NCBI RefSeq assembly: GCF_000143415.4
Contig: NW_003314269.1
Location: 2,382,118 to 2,446,117 of the forward strand
Direction: 5' to 3'
Origin: Selaginella moellendorffii
Lineage: Eukaryota > Streptophyta > Lycopodiopsida > Selaginellales > Selaginellaceae
Length of the DNA stretch: 64,000 nt
A model generated the notes under the pieces. That model made no database searches, was not told the DNA's origin, and saw nothing but the letters and a program-made list of their open reading frames with translations. Shown piece after piece: positions 1 to 10,052 of this stretch. Both the position numbers and the translations under genes were made by a program. Every line of letters begins with the position of its first letter. Position 1 is the first letter of the stretch.

Positions 1-551
1 ATATTAGAAGACATAGATGCAAAAACAAGAGCACTATTGTAATGTCTAATATTTGTTCTAAAGTTAGAGTTTTTATGTTGCTTGTAAAGTGAAAGTAAAC
101 AAAATGGTAAAGGTGAAATTGGAGGTAATACAACTTGGTTATTCTGGCAACACATTGAAGAGTTTTCATCTTTAAAATGCAATGCATTACAAAAAGTACA
201 AACAAATGATAAACTACCAATATTAAAATCTATAATGTTAAAGTCATTATAAATGCTATGGCTTGCTAGTGTGGTATTCATGGGTGGGTGTGGTGGATTT
301 AATATTGCTTGATATATGTGATCATCATAATGACGTGCATATAAGGTTCCAGATGCTTCTGACTATCTAACTGATTGGCATATGTAATCATTATCATGAT
401 TAATATTTTGGTGTATAGAATTATTATCATGATTATTTTTAACAGCTATAATATGTGTATCATAATTAATCATAGTTTCAGAGGCATCTAAATCTCCATT
501 AGATTGTTTACTATGTCGCATGGCTCTCAAAAGATGGCGGAGGCAAGGCAT
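1..551 (-). pseudogene. Helitron RepHel protein, N-terminal fragment
   Basis: Minus-strand frame beginning MPCLRHLLRAMRHSK, which aligns with the start of the RepHel frame of the adjacent Helitron (MSRLRHVLNAIRHRH). Further in, around positions 1-60, the minus strand reads NSALVFASM, matching NSALAFASM in the neighbour, and the stretch between shows parallel nucleotide similarity. RepHel proteins combine a rolling-circle HUH nuclease with a PIF1-like helicase and drive Helitron transposition. An in-frame stop at 363 breaks the frame, so this copy is decayed. Only the N-terminal region, upstream of the catalytic domains, is inside the window. Confidence 0.65.
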
Positions 552-586
552 TTTCAGTCAATTTGATTGTAGATTTAAAGCTTATC

Positions 587-609
587 TCTATATATATATA
601 TATATATAT
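587..609. repeat. (TA)n microsatellite
   Basis: About 11 uninterrupted TA dinucleotides, just upstream of the RepHel start of Helitron 2 on the minus strand. Confidence 0.9.
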
Positions 610-975
610 TAGTTGAGTTTGTATAGAAGTTTATGTAGAATAGGAATGCAGACTACAATTGGATATATATAAATTTCACAACTATGTAATGATCCACAAT
701 TGTAGCAAGCTTGGATATTACAAAGTTGAATGTTCATAACTTACTAGCAAAGCAAGCTTTGCAATTTTGAGCTCCAGCCCCAAGTGCTGCTCCTACGCCA
801 GCATCAAGTTACCTGGCACAGCATCCCAGACACCTGAGAAAGCCCATAAGCACACATCATTGAAACCAACCCTCTGAATCTTAGAAACTGGAACTAAATT
901 TTAGATTTGACGGAAGCAGTATCGGACGGAAAAAAAATCTCATCATAGAATACAAAATCTTACCGGTTGCCCATG

Positions 976-1428
976 GCATCAAAGGTCGAACTCAAACGAA
1001 AAAGAGAAGCGTAGCCTAGAACAGCTGCTGCCTGTGAGAGAAACCAATCCATCAGTTGCAGAAACGAATAAAAAAGGAAGAACGATCGAAGAACTTGAAA
1101 GAAACCTAGAGTGCTGGAGATGGCACTGCTGCTCTAATTACATCGGCCATGGGCCATTGGCAATCAAATTGATGAGTGGCAGACGAATTTTTTGGAGTCA
1201 AAGGCTGAAACACAAACAAAAAAGAGAAGCGTAGCCTAGAACAACTGCTGCATGCGAGAGAAACCAATCCATCAGTCGCAGAAATGAATCAAAAAGGAAG
1301 AACGATTGAAGAACAATCGAAGAACCTGAAAGGAACCTGGAGTGCTGGAGATGGCGCTGCTGCTCTAATTACATCGGCCATGGGCCATTGGCAATCAAAT
1401 TGATGAGTGGCAGACGAATTTTTTGGAG
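976..1428. repeat. Tandem duplication, two units of about 220-230 bp
   Basis: Unit 1 (about 976-1198) and unit 2 (about 1196-1428) are clearly homologous. Both carry AAAGAGAAGCGTAGCCTAGA (1001 and 1221), then a shared block ending in GCAGACGAATTTTTTGGAG. They differ by scattered substitutions and a short insertion in unit 2. The duplication lies in the noncoding leader of Helitron 2. I see no gene in it; short open frames here are not supported. Confidence 0.85.
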
Positions 1429-1624
1429 CCCTAGGAGTGCATGGTGTAACACCTGTCACTATGCCCTCTTCCCTTCCCGGCCACACGTCTATCCCGCACA
1501 TTGGCCACCACAACATTGAGCCAATATTCCTACTAACCATGGCTTCTGAGTCTGCCCCCAGCCTGGGATCAGACGGCTGCGGGGGTTTAGGTTCTTCATT
1601 CTTATTATTATAGACTAGTATTTG

Positions 1625-1640
1625 CCCAGCCAATGCTGGG
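1625..1640 (-). other. Helitron 1 subterminal 3' hairpin
   Basis: CCCAGC-CAAT-GCTGGG: a perfect 6-bp stem with a 4-base loop, ending 10 bases before the CTAG terminus at 1615. In Helitrons this hairpin serves as the rolling-circle termination signal. Confidence 0.8.
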
Positions 1641-1856
1641 TACTTAGCAAAGCCTCTCAAACTTATTAACATATCTTTGTGAGAGAATTTGCTCATATTT
1701 CACAATTTCCTTGTGAGATCATTCCTTCATTTTTAGCACCGGTCCATTGCTATCCATTGGGTCATAGGGAAAGTAAAAAAGTAAACAAAGTTTATTATAG
1801 TTTGTTTTTAAGTTTTAAGGTGTAGTAGCATAGGAGTTAGTTAATATAAAGCTTCT

Positions 1857-4800
1857 TTATATACAGTATTGATGGTGAATGTTGATGAATTGAATGGAAT
1901 TAAGCGGCCTTGTGTCAACTCGAATTGCAAGTTGTTGTGGTGATGTGCATCTTGAGAGTGCAACATAGAGCTGCGCATGGGTAAAGACTGGCTGGGGTAA
2001 GTAGATGCCTACATGATCAAATGTTTGACCTTGGCATTTTGAAATTGTTAAGCAGTATCCAAGACGAAGAGGAAATTGTTTTCGAGACATATGGAATGGA
2101 ACATCTGAATCAGAGGGTGTTAAGTTAATGCGTGGGATAAAAGTTCTAGTACCTTTAAATTCACTTGTAATTATTTCACAGTCCAAACTTTAGATAAAGT
2201 TCTTTTGACCATTAGTCGAGTTCCATTGCATAATCCAATTGTTGGAGACATATTTCTCAAAAGAATAACTATACAACCTTCTTCTAGTATCAATTTGTGT
2301 GGTGGTAGTCCAAAGGGAGTGATAGAGTTTAGAAATTCAATTGGGAAATCTTTAGGGTGTTCAACATCAACGGAGTCAATGCTAGTATAAATTTGAGGTG
2401 GACCTGGTTATTGAGAGATGATGTTGTTGTTAATTGGGAATGTACCATCATTGAGAAGTGTTAAAATGGCTCTATTTGCTGCAATTTGAACATTTGAAAT
2501 ATCTTCAATACATAGGAATATGAAATTAGTAATAGAGTTCTGAGGGAAGAAGGATAGAATCAAATGGTAAAATAGGGTTTTGTGTGTAATTATTTCTATC
2601 ACCAACTTTCAATAGCCATTCTGCCCAGTTTGGGAACTTGGGGCCAAGCCGCATATTTGTTTGCAATTGAAACTTTCTAAATAGATTCCATAGACTATTC
2701 ATTCTTATAGATGTGGAAACAATCTGTGCTTGATGGTTGTGTGGGACAACTGGTAATGTTTGACAGAAGTCACCACTTATAACAATAACAATGCCACTGA
2801 ATGGAGAATTGTTCTGTTTCAAGTCTCGTAGGCAGTGGTCGACAGCTGAAAAGGCAAGTGTATAAACCATATTAATTCCATCCCAAATAAACACTTGTAT
2901 TGCTTTCATAAATCTACCGGCACTGTTATTAGGTGTTAAACCAGAAACGGATGTACCATTAATTGGAACTGGTAACTTAAAGGTTGTATGAGATGTTTAT
3001 TCATTATGTAGTAGTGTGCTTGCAATGCCCGTCCATGCCATACAAACCACTTTTTATTGTAGAACTCAAAACATTTTACCATTGTATTTAATAAATATGT
3101 TTTGCCAATACCACCAGAGCCATCAATAAAAATAAAACGGTTGGTATCGGTTGGGCACTCGATAATATTAACAATTTCATTCAATATAGCTAATTGTTCA
3201 ACATTCAAGTTTCTAATATAATGGTAAATTTCTATATATGAATAGTTGCAATTTGGTATTGGTTGAATAAAGGTATTTAGGATTGGGATAGGTAAATTGT
3301 ATGATTGGTTTGTTTTACCATGTATTTTCATTCTTGAGTTAATGTCTATTAAAGCAAGTTTATATCCGCATACAATATTTGTTCTACCAAAATCTTCAGA
3401 GAGCTGATCCTTAAAACATCCCAAAGATATAGTGGGTTTTGTGGATTGCAAAAAATACATATGAAAGTAAAGAGTTGACACAATTGTGTAGGCATTTAAA
3501 AATTGCATGTTTCTTGTAAACAATTATACCACTCGTTATCATTATCAAGAAGACCCATAGCAACAGCAGCTTGTTGAAAACTTTGGTAAGTTACATCATT
3601 AATTTTTTTAATATTGTCGAAGGATGTCACTCCTCTTTTATGAAGAAGAATAATACATAAGTGGTACAACTCAGTATTTAGAGGAGATACTAAGTATAGT
3701 CGAGGAATAACCTTTTTCTTTTTTCGACATTGCCATACATTAGCAGATTTATTGAAAACATAACGTAAAATTATTTCAATGTAGGTATATTGTTTTGCAT
3801 TCAGATCATGAATATTAAATTCGAACCATTTTATTAGCATTGTTCCATTACGTGTTGCTCTTTGCAAGGCATTGTGCTCCAAGCCTTCTGTAAAATACAC
3901 ATTTTGGAAGTCAGGAAGATGTATGGGCAGACGTATTATAAAGTGTGAGCATCCATGCATTTTAAATATAAATATCCTCCAAACAGCTTTCGGTGCTGAA
4001 ATGTATCGGGTATTTATAAAATTCGTGATTTCATCCCAGTTTAATACGTTTTCAGACTGAGTAGCTATTTGGATTTGAATGGTTGCACAATCATATCCTT
4101 TATAAACATATTGAAAAAGATATTTAATACTTTTAATTGATGCACATATTTCTATATTTATATGGGCTTTGTATTTTTTACATAAATATTTATTATATGG
4201 GACAATCCATCTGTTATCAATTGAAACATCATTTTTAAGGAAGGTGTGACCATTGTTTGGCCTAAAATGTTCTAGGTACCCATCCACACAATATATAGTT
4301 CTGTCATTGAAGTTTTTGGGATAGTTTTTGGAACATTTTTTGTTTTCCATACATGGACTTTGAGGATTTAGTAATCCACATGGACCATGTATCATATATG
4401 ATATGATTATTTCAAATAGTTCGGGCTCTGATAAAGGATTAGGTACATATTGGTCAATAGTGTCACGGTCTTTAATTTTACTTTCATTATCTAATATGCC
4501 TAGGAAATGACAATGTGGCAAACCTCTTTTTTGGAACTCAATGACATATATAAATGCAATACATCTTCCAAAGATATTATTTTGTGTAATATCATGGAGA
4601 AACTATTTTAGCTTCATGTTAAAAACCTTAGCAACTAAATCAGGTCGGTCTTTAGGTCCTTCATTAGGGTGTAGATTTTGTAATATCTCAGGCCATTTAA
4701 GGTTGCAAGTGAAAGTTATGAAAATATCAAGTTTTAAGTGTTTTGTTACAATTGCCATAGCATCTTGGTAATTTTGTTGCATAACTCTTGGGCTTCCTGT

Positions 4801-6138
4801 AAAAGTAGAAGGTAAAATAACAATTTTTCCTGGTCGAGCATTTGCATCGGCAGCTTTGCCAACAACATAATCCATCAAACCTGTATAAAAATCAACTCTC
4901 ATATTTTTTTGATTAGATCTATAGTATTGTAAATTGTTGCTTTCAATTTTAAAATAGGCATCTACAATATATTGTTGGATGAGTTTTCCAGCATGTAAAA
5001 TTTAGTCATATGTAACTGTAGAGGTTGATAATGTTGAATCTCTTTTGGACAAATGATAGGCATAATATTGGAGTGTTACATGCTTGTTAGAAAAAAGCTT
5101 GTCATTCCAGGCTCTATCTCCATATGGAAAAAGCAATGGATAAACCATAGGATCACAATTAGCATTTAAAATAGATATATGTTGTGGTTCTAATGATTTT
5201 GGATGAATGCATATTTCATGGTCAAAAGGTGGCACACCATCTTCACTTTGGAAAACCATTGCAACATCATTAGTTTATAGAGCATTATATCGACGATGGT
5301 CTGTGCCTTCATTTTTAATAAGCATATAAACTCCACGTAAATTGCTATCAGAAATAATAGTTCTTAAAATATTTTCCTGTTCCAATTCATACATCATTCT
5401 AAAAGCTTGTGCATATAGATTAATATGTCGAAGTATCGTATCTAGTTGAAACAGTAAATTATAATCACAGTTAATGTTAAAAGGGTTTTGTTTTTTGATA
5501 TCAGTAGCCTCATTGGAGTCTAGTATGTACAATTGACTGTAGCTTGGATTTTGATGTATTGAAGGATGTTATGGCATAATTTTGTGATAGATTTGTCCAT
5601 GAATTCTATAGCAGTATGGACCATGACCTGTAAAAGTATCAATGCTAGCTCCCATAGACGCGAAAGCAAGTGCACTATTATATTGTCTTATATTACTCTT
5701 GAAATTAGAGTGTTTGTGTGAGTTATATACAGAATACAGAAAAGGTGGTAATGGAAGTATTGGAGGCAGGTAGACCTGTCCACTCTGGCAACAAATAGAC
5801 TTGTTCTCATCGGCAAAGTGTGAGGCATGACAATACTTACAAATATATGATAAGGGACCTATATTCATTATCAAAACAGATGTATCATTATATAGGTAAT
5901 TGCTAGCAAGTGTGTTGCGAATCTGAGGTGAAGGGGGCAAATAGGAATTGGAAATTGACTGCTGTTCATTGTGATTATTAAGATTTGTTTGATGTCGATA
6001 CTCTGTATCCTCTTGAATATTACTGTTGTAAAAGCTATATGTATGCTAGTGCTAGTTAGTGTCTTCAATGTTATCATTGTACGTGGAATGTGTATGTCTA
6101 TGTCGAATAGCATTCAGTACATGTCGAAGGCGTGACAT
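1857..6138 (-). pseudogene. Helitron RepHel (HUH replicase + PIF1-like helicase), broken
   Basis: The frame starts at MSRLRHVLNAIRH (6138). Order from the N-terminus: conserved leader (GPYCYRIHGQIYHK, about 5600); the Rep block with GSPRVMQQNYQDAM and ITFTCNLKWPEI (about 4700-4800); LPHCHFL (about 4510), the HUH-type motif with Cys as the middle residue; IKYLFQYVYKGYDC (about 4100); PIF1 helicase Walker A GSGGIGKTYLL (about 3100); GDFCQTLPVV (about 2750); and C-terminal YCLTISKCQGQTFDHVGIYL plus YVALSRC (about 2000). In-frame stops near 5569, 5275, 5002 and 4603, and frame changes near 3500 and 2930, disrupt it, so it is not expected to make active transposase. Its AT-rich composition contrasts with the GC-rich host genes. 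Confidence 0.85.
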
Positions 6139-7154
6139 TATTTTCAACAGTTTCTTTTGGAAATGGATATCAATTATTAGGGCAGATAGAAAGCAAAAGA
6201 TATTTACTGAGGGGTATGGACAGGCATAAAAACTAACCTTTTCGATGCAATTGGGTGATGCCAAAAAAGAGCAGATTGATGTGTGTTACCTGATACAGTG
6301 TTTTCTCACAAGACTTACATTTTTTCTACCTCACTGTGAGCACCATGTTTCGTCCACCAAATTGGGATCTGTGAGGCGCATGTTCCAATTGATCAGCCCG
6401 GGAACTCGTGGAGCAGTGCGGCACCTCAGATCTGCGAGCTCGAATGGAGGATCATCCCATCGTGTGGCGGCAATTGCAGATGTAGATGTTGTCAGGCTTC
6501 ACGTCCAGGTGAGCAAGGCTGTGCCGAGTGAATGTGCTTCAAAGCATTTAAGAGCTTAAATCGCCTCGTCCCATTTCCTGGCAGTGGAGTAAGAATGAAG
6601 ATCATACAAATTCTACGCACCACAAATACCTTGCTTTGATGGAACTCCTCACAAATAACAACTTGCAATGGGGTTCTCAGCAGCAAAGACACCAGCATTG
6701 ACACAGTGCCTCCGATTTAGATTGCGAATCGGCAGCAGCAGCAGGGGCTCTCTCGCCATCTCAAAAACCCTAGAAAAACATACAAAACAAAACCAAGCTG
6801 GATCACGACACGATCAAGCTCAAATCCCAGCCAGCAGCAACAATTTGGGAGTGGATTTGCTTACCTACCGGAAGAAATTGCGATCCACAGCACACTCCAA
6901 GGGCTGCGATGGACTTGATCCTACCCGGAGTGACACTGTGGAACAGCAATCTCCAGTCAACACTTTGCATGTGCCACGTGTTGCTAGGCCTTCTTTTCCC
7001 GCCACACACGGCTTGGCCACCTCCCATTGGCCGGGAGCAAACATCAGTGTGATTATTCGCTAACACGTGGTTAAAGAAATAACCCCTACCCCCCATCGGA
7101 CGGCCCCGATTGGCCAGATCACAAAGTTCGGCATTTGCTCCTTATAGTAGTAGA

Positions 7155-7648
7155 TATTTCTTTTTGCTGACAACTAGGAAATGTTAAATTGTTACTCTTA
7201 ATTCTTCATGCCTTCATATTTTGATTGTCTCATGGAGTGAATCAGGCTAGGCCACAGCAAAGTCTTCATATTGGGGTTTTGTGGATTTTACCCAGGTATT
7301 TGACTTGGTGCCTCGCAATCTCCTCATTGACCTATTGCTCCAGCTCAACTCCGCTTGTTGTGGTGGTAGTGGAACTCTCTTCGTGATCTACATTGGGGGG
7401 CTTGAGACAATGATAAGGGCGAGAATCTTTTGATCAAGCACCAGGGAAGGCAAGAAAGCCCAAACCATGATCTTCATGCTGGATTCAATCTCCTGGAAGC
7501 CCAGGAATTTGGACTTAGAGGGAACAATCTCCATGAATCTTAACCAAGCTGGTAATTGTTTTATAGTTATAATTTATTTAATTAAAAATCACATCTTAAA
7601 AGCATAAAGAAGAGAATATCCATCCTCTTTAGAAACTTTGATTATAGA
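7155..7648. other. Intergenic, no gene seen
   Basis: Flank between the Helitron 5' end and the PPR gene. No open frame with recognisable similarity, no tRNA-like fold and no repeat was seen. It probably holds the 3' flank of the PPR gene. Confidence 0.6.
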
Positions 7649-9154
7649 TCAAGGCCATCGATGGCACGCATTTGCTAGGTGGAGGTATGTGATTTCGTTG
7701 AGAGGATCCAGAGTGAGAGCGTGTTGGGCTGCTCGAGCCCCGCTGTGGATCTGGTTGATCTGACTCATCGAGCTTCCCAGCAGGCACAGCCAGTCTACAG
7801 GCTGTGGCTCCGATGGCATGCCCTTGATCACACTCTCAGCAGCCGCTACATCTCCAGCTCTAGCGATGGCATCCAGGAGGCAAGAGTAGTGCTGTTTACT
7901 TGGTTGTAGATGGTGATCCACACCCATGGATCCAAAGCACCAGTAGCTCAGGCTAGCATCTCCCGCGTAGCTAAATCCAATGAGCATGTTGGTGAAGGTG
8001 GTCTCGTCAGGGCTTACACCCTCCATGGCCATGTCTTGCAAGAGCTGCCTAGATGCCTCCACCTGGCCTTTACGCGCATGGGCTGCCACCATGGCGTTCC
8101 ACGACACCGTGTCTCGCTGCCACATCATCGCGAAGAAAGCCCGAGCCCGCTCCAGGTGGCAATGCCCGCAGTGTGCCGACAGCATGGCATTCCAGCACAC
8201 CACGTCCCTCTCCGCCACGTCATTGAAGAGCTGGCACGCCTGCTGCACATGCCCAGATGCCGCAAGCCCGGTGATGGTGACGAGGCAGGACACCGTGTCC
8301 CATTCAGGCAGGCCATCCAGAAACGCTTTAGCGGCACTGGCCTGGCCACATCGGCAGAGCCCAGCCAGCATGGCATTCCACGTCACTTGGCTCCAACAGG
8401 GCATGGCATGGTAGAGACTCCATGCATGGTCAAAATGCCCTTCAACGGCATTTGCGGAAACTATGGCCGTCCAGCAGAAAATGTCAAGCTCTGGAGCTCG
8501 ATCAAATACTTTAATGCTTTCTTCCAGTTTGTGATTTGCTGCCATTGCGAGTAACAGTGTTGTAAAGGAGATGAGATTGTGCTGGGGCATGGATTCGAAG
8601 AAACTTTGAGTGTCCCGCAAATGCCCGGCTCTGGCATAGACGTTGAGCATCGCAGTGGCGGAGACGAGGTCGTGTTCTTCCATGTCCTTCTGGTAAATCT
8701 CCCGGGCCTCGCTCACCATCCCCTCGCGCGCCAACGCCGCCAGCATCGCGGTGGAGGAGACGCCATTCCACTCGGGGATGGAATGGAAAACGTCCCGTGC
8801 GGTGCTGATCTCGCCTTGGCGCTGCGCGTACGCCGTGAGGAGGGCGTTCCATGCGACGAGATCGCGAGCGGGCATGGCTTGGAAGAGGTGCCGCGCGCCC
8901 TCCAGATCCCCGGCGCCGGTGTAGGCGGAGATGATCGACGCCCAGGAGAAGGCGTTCTTGGCTTCGTCCGGGATGAGGCGATCAAAGACGAGGCGCGCGC
9001 TGGCGATGGCGCCGAATCGCCCATACATCTGGACGAGGAGATTGCAAAGGAAGACGCGATTGCCATGGCGCAAGACGAGGCGGGATTGCGCGTCCTGGAG
9101 CTCGCTCACACTCCTACACGATCGAATGGCTAGAGCCTCGTCACTATCACGCAT
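7649..9154 (-). CDS. PLS-class pentatricopeptide repeat protein with truncated E region
   Basis: Single-exon 501-residue protein made almost entirely of PPR motifs. Repeated cores such as DLVAWNALLTAYAQ, DIFCWTAIVSANA, DVVCWNAMLSAHC and DTVSWNAMVAAHARKGQ recur at 31-36 residue spacing. The C-terminus has an E-type block (WLCLLGSS, then AAQHALTLDPLNEITYLHLAN) but stops soon after, with no E+ or DYW domain. PLS-class proteins act in plastids or mitochondria as site-specific RNA-binding factors, usually for C-to-U editing. A protein lacking DYW would need a partner deaminase. The N-terminus shows no obvious transit peptide, so either the true start or targeting is uncertain. It is the only long frame on this stretch; opposing frames are shadows. 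Confidence 0.85.
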   Translation of the reverse strand: MRDSDEALAIRSCRSVSELQDAQSRLVLRHGNRVFLCNLLVQMYGRFGAIASARLVFDRLIPDEAKNAFSWASIISAYTGAGDLEGARHLFQAMPARDLVAWNALLTAYAQRQGEISTARDVFHSIPEWNGVSSTAMLAALAREGMVSEAREIYQKDMEEHDLVSATAMLNVYARAGHLRDTQSFFESMPQHNLISFTTLLLAMAANHKLEESIKVFDRAPELDIFCWTAIVSANAVEGHFDHAWSLYHAMPCWSQVTWNAMLAGLCRCGQASAAKAFLDGLPEWDTVSCLVTITGLAASGHVQQACQLFNDVAERDVVCWNAMLSAHCGHCHLERARAFFAMMWQRDTVSWNAMVAAHARKGQVEASRQLLQDMAMEGVSPDETTFTNMLIGFSYAGDASLSYWCFGSMGVDHHLQPSKQHYSCLLDAIARAGDVAAAESVIKGMPSEPQPVDWLCLLGSSMSQINQIHSGARAAQHALTLDPLNEITYLHLANACHRWP

Positions 9155-9227
9155 CTAAAGAATTGCACGGCTACGATAAAGCCACCTGTAGAATATGCTA
9201 GAATTTAAAACATTTTAACGGTAGCGA

Positions 9228-9722
9228 TCAAACTTGCAGAGTAACATCGAAGCCCACGATTGTGGCTCTGTTGGTGTTCGATGTCGTGTTGAGTACTGCA
9301 AACCCTCGAGCCATTCGAAACTTTCCAGTGCCTCCGATCACCGCGATCTCGCGCTCCGCTAGCAGGAACCTGTCCGCGCCATGGAAGCTTATGGTGCTGC
9401 CATTCTCACTCCCGCGGCTAAACACCGCCGTGAACGTCAGGAGCAAGCTGGAGCCGTCCAGCGCGCTGATCATGTAAGTCCCCTGCGCTCTTCCAACCGG
9501 CTGTGACGCCGGCGAGGGGCCCTGGGTGAGCAGATCGTCGATCACCATCACCGCTCCAAATGCGGCTGTAGAGTTCGCGGAGCCCGCGACCCGGAGCACC
9601 GTCCTCGGCGAGAGATTGAAGTTGTCGTGCATATAGAACTGCATTCTGGAAGGCGCGGCATACCCCCACTGAGCTAGCAAGAAGATCAAGAGACCAAGCA
9701 CTGCCGCTTGGAGCACCTCCAT
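9228..9722 (-). CDS. Dirigent-family secreted protein
   Basis: 164 residues, single exon. A hydrophobic signal peptide occupies residues 1 to about 23 (LGLLIFLLAQWGYAA), followed by a dirigent beta-barrel: RMQFYMHDNF at the start, FGAVMVIDDLLTQGP, AQGTYMISALDGSSLLLTFTAVF, and the family-typical GGTGKFRMARGFAVLNT near the C-terminus. Several N-x-S/T sites suggest glycosylation. Dirigent proteins are extracellular and set stereochemistry in phenoxy-radical coupling for lignans and related compounds; they have no oxidative centre of their own. Length and layout fit the family. Which subfamily and coupling product it serves cannot be told from sequence alone. Confidence 0.9.
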   Translation of the reverse strand: MEVLQAAVLGLLIFLLAQWGYAAPSRMQFYMHDNFNLSPRTVLRVAGSANSTAAFGAVMVIDDLLTQGPSPASQPVGRAQGTYMISALDGSSLLLTFTAVFSRGSENGSTISFHGADRFLLAEREIAVIGGTGKFRMARGFAVLNTTSNTNRATIVGFDVTLQV

Positions 9723-10052
9723 TCTCTCGACGACTTCGATCTGGACTGCCGCTCTCCTGAAAGCATGAAAAAACCAAGGGTGTAGAAACGTCTATAAAAA
9801 GCAGAAGAAAATCAAAGGTGGACTCACCAGTCAGAAGCGGGCACCACTGTCGCGCACTAACGAAAGAATGAGTCATAAAGAAGCGACTGGAAAGCGAGAA
9901 AGCGGGCGAGAAGTGGGAAATTATTTTACACGAATTTACCGTCAGAGAGCCTCCACCTTCCTCCTCACTGGAAGGTCAAGACCAACAAACCAACAACCTT
10001 TTTAGACGTTACCGACAGCCGATAACGCAGCACGCAAAACTCTAGCTCGCTT

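Larger units (their letters stand above)
1..1614 (-). mobile_element. Helitron 2, 5' portion (runs off left edge)
   Basis: This is the 5' part of an autonomous-type Helitron read on the minus strand. Its start is the TC dinucleotide at 1614 (minus strand TCTATAATAATAAG), followed by a leader of about 1.06 kb and then the N-terminus of a RepHel open frame at 551. The same layout, with a similar leader length and similar first residues, occurs in the neighbouring complete Helitron at 1615-7154. The 3' end lies outside the window. The element is immediately abutted by the CTAG end of Helitron 1. The boundary at 1614 is inferred from terminus similarity, not from an empty-site comparison. Confidence 0.7.
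1615..7154 (-). mobile_element. Helitron 1, apparently full length (5.5 kb), decayed coding region
   Basis: Complete Helitron structure on the minus strand. The 5' end is TC (minus strand TCTACTACTATAAGG from 7154) preceded by A. The 3' end is CTAG at 1618-1615, preceded by a 6-bp GC-rich hairpin at 1625-1640, and the next base is T. Insertion between A and T without target duplication, TC/CTRR termini and a subterminal 3' hairpin are defining Helitron features. The leader (6139-7154) is about 1 kb and carries no recognisable gene. The interior encodes a RepHel protein broken by stops and frameshifts. The 3' end directly abuts the 5' end of a second Helitron. Confidence 0.8.

Noticed and set aside
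8579-9133. Plus-strand 184-codon frame opposite the PPR gene
   Set aside because: Shadow of the GC-rich PPR coding strand; no domain similarity, and the minus frame is unmistakably PPR.
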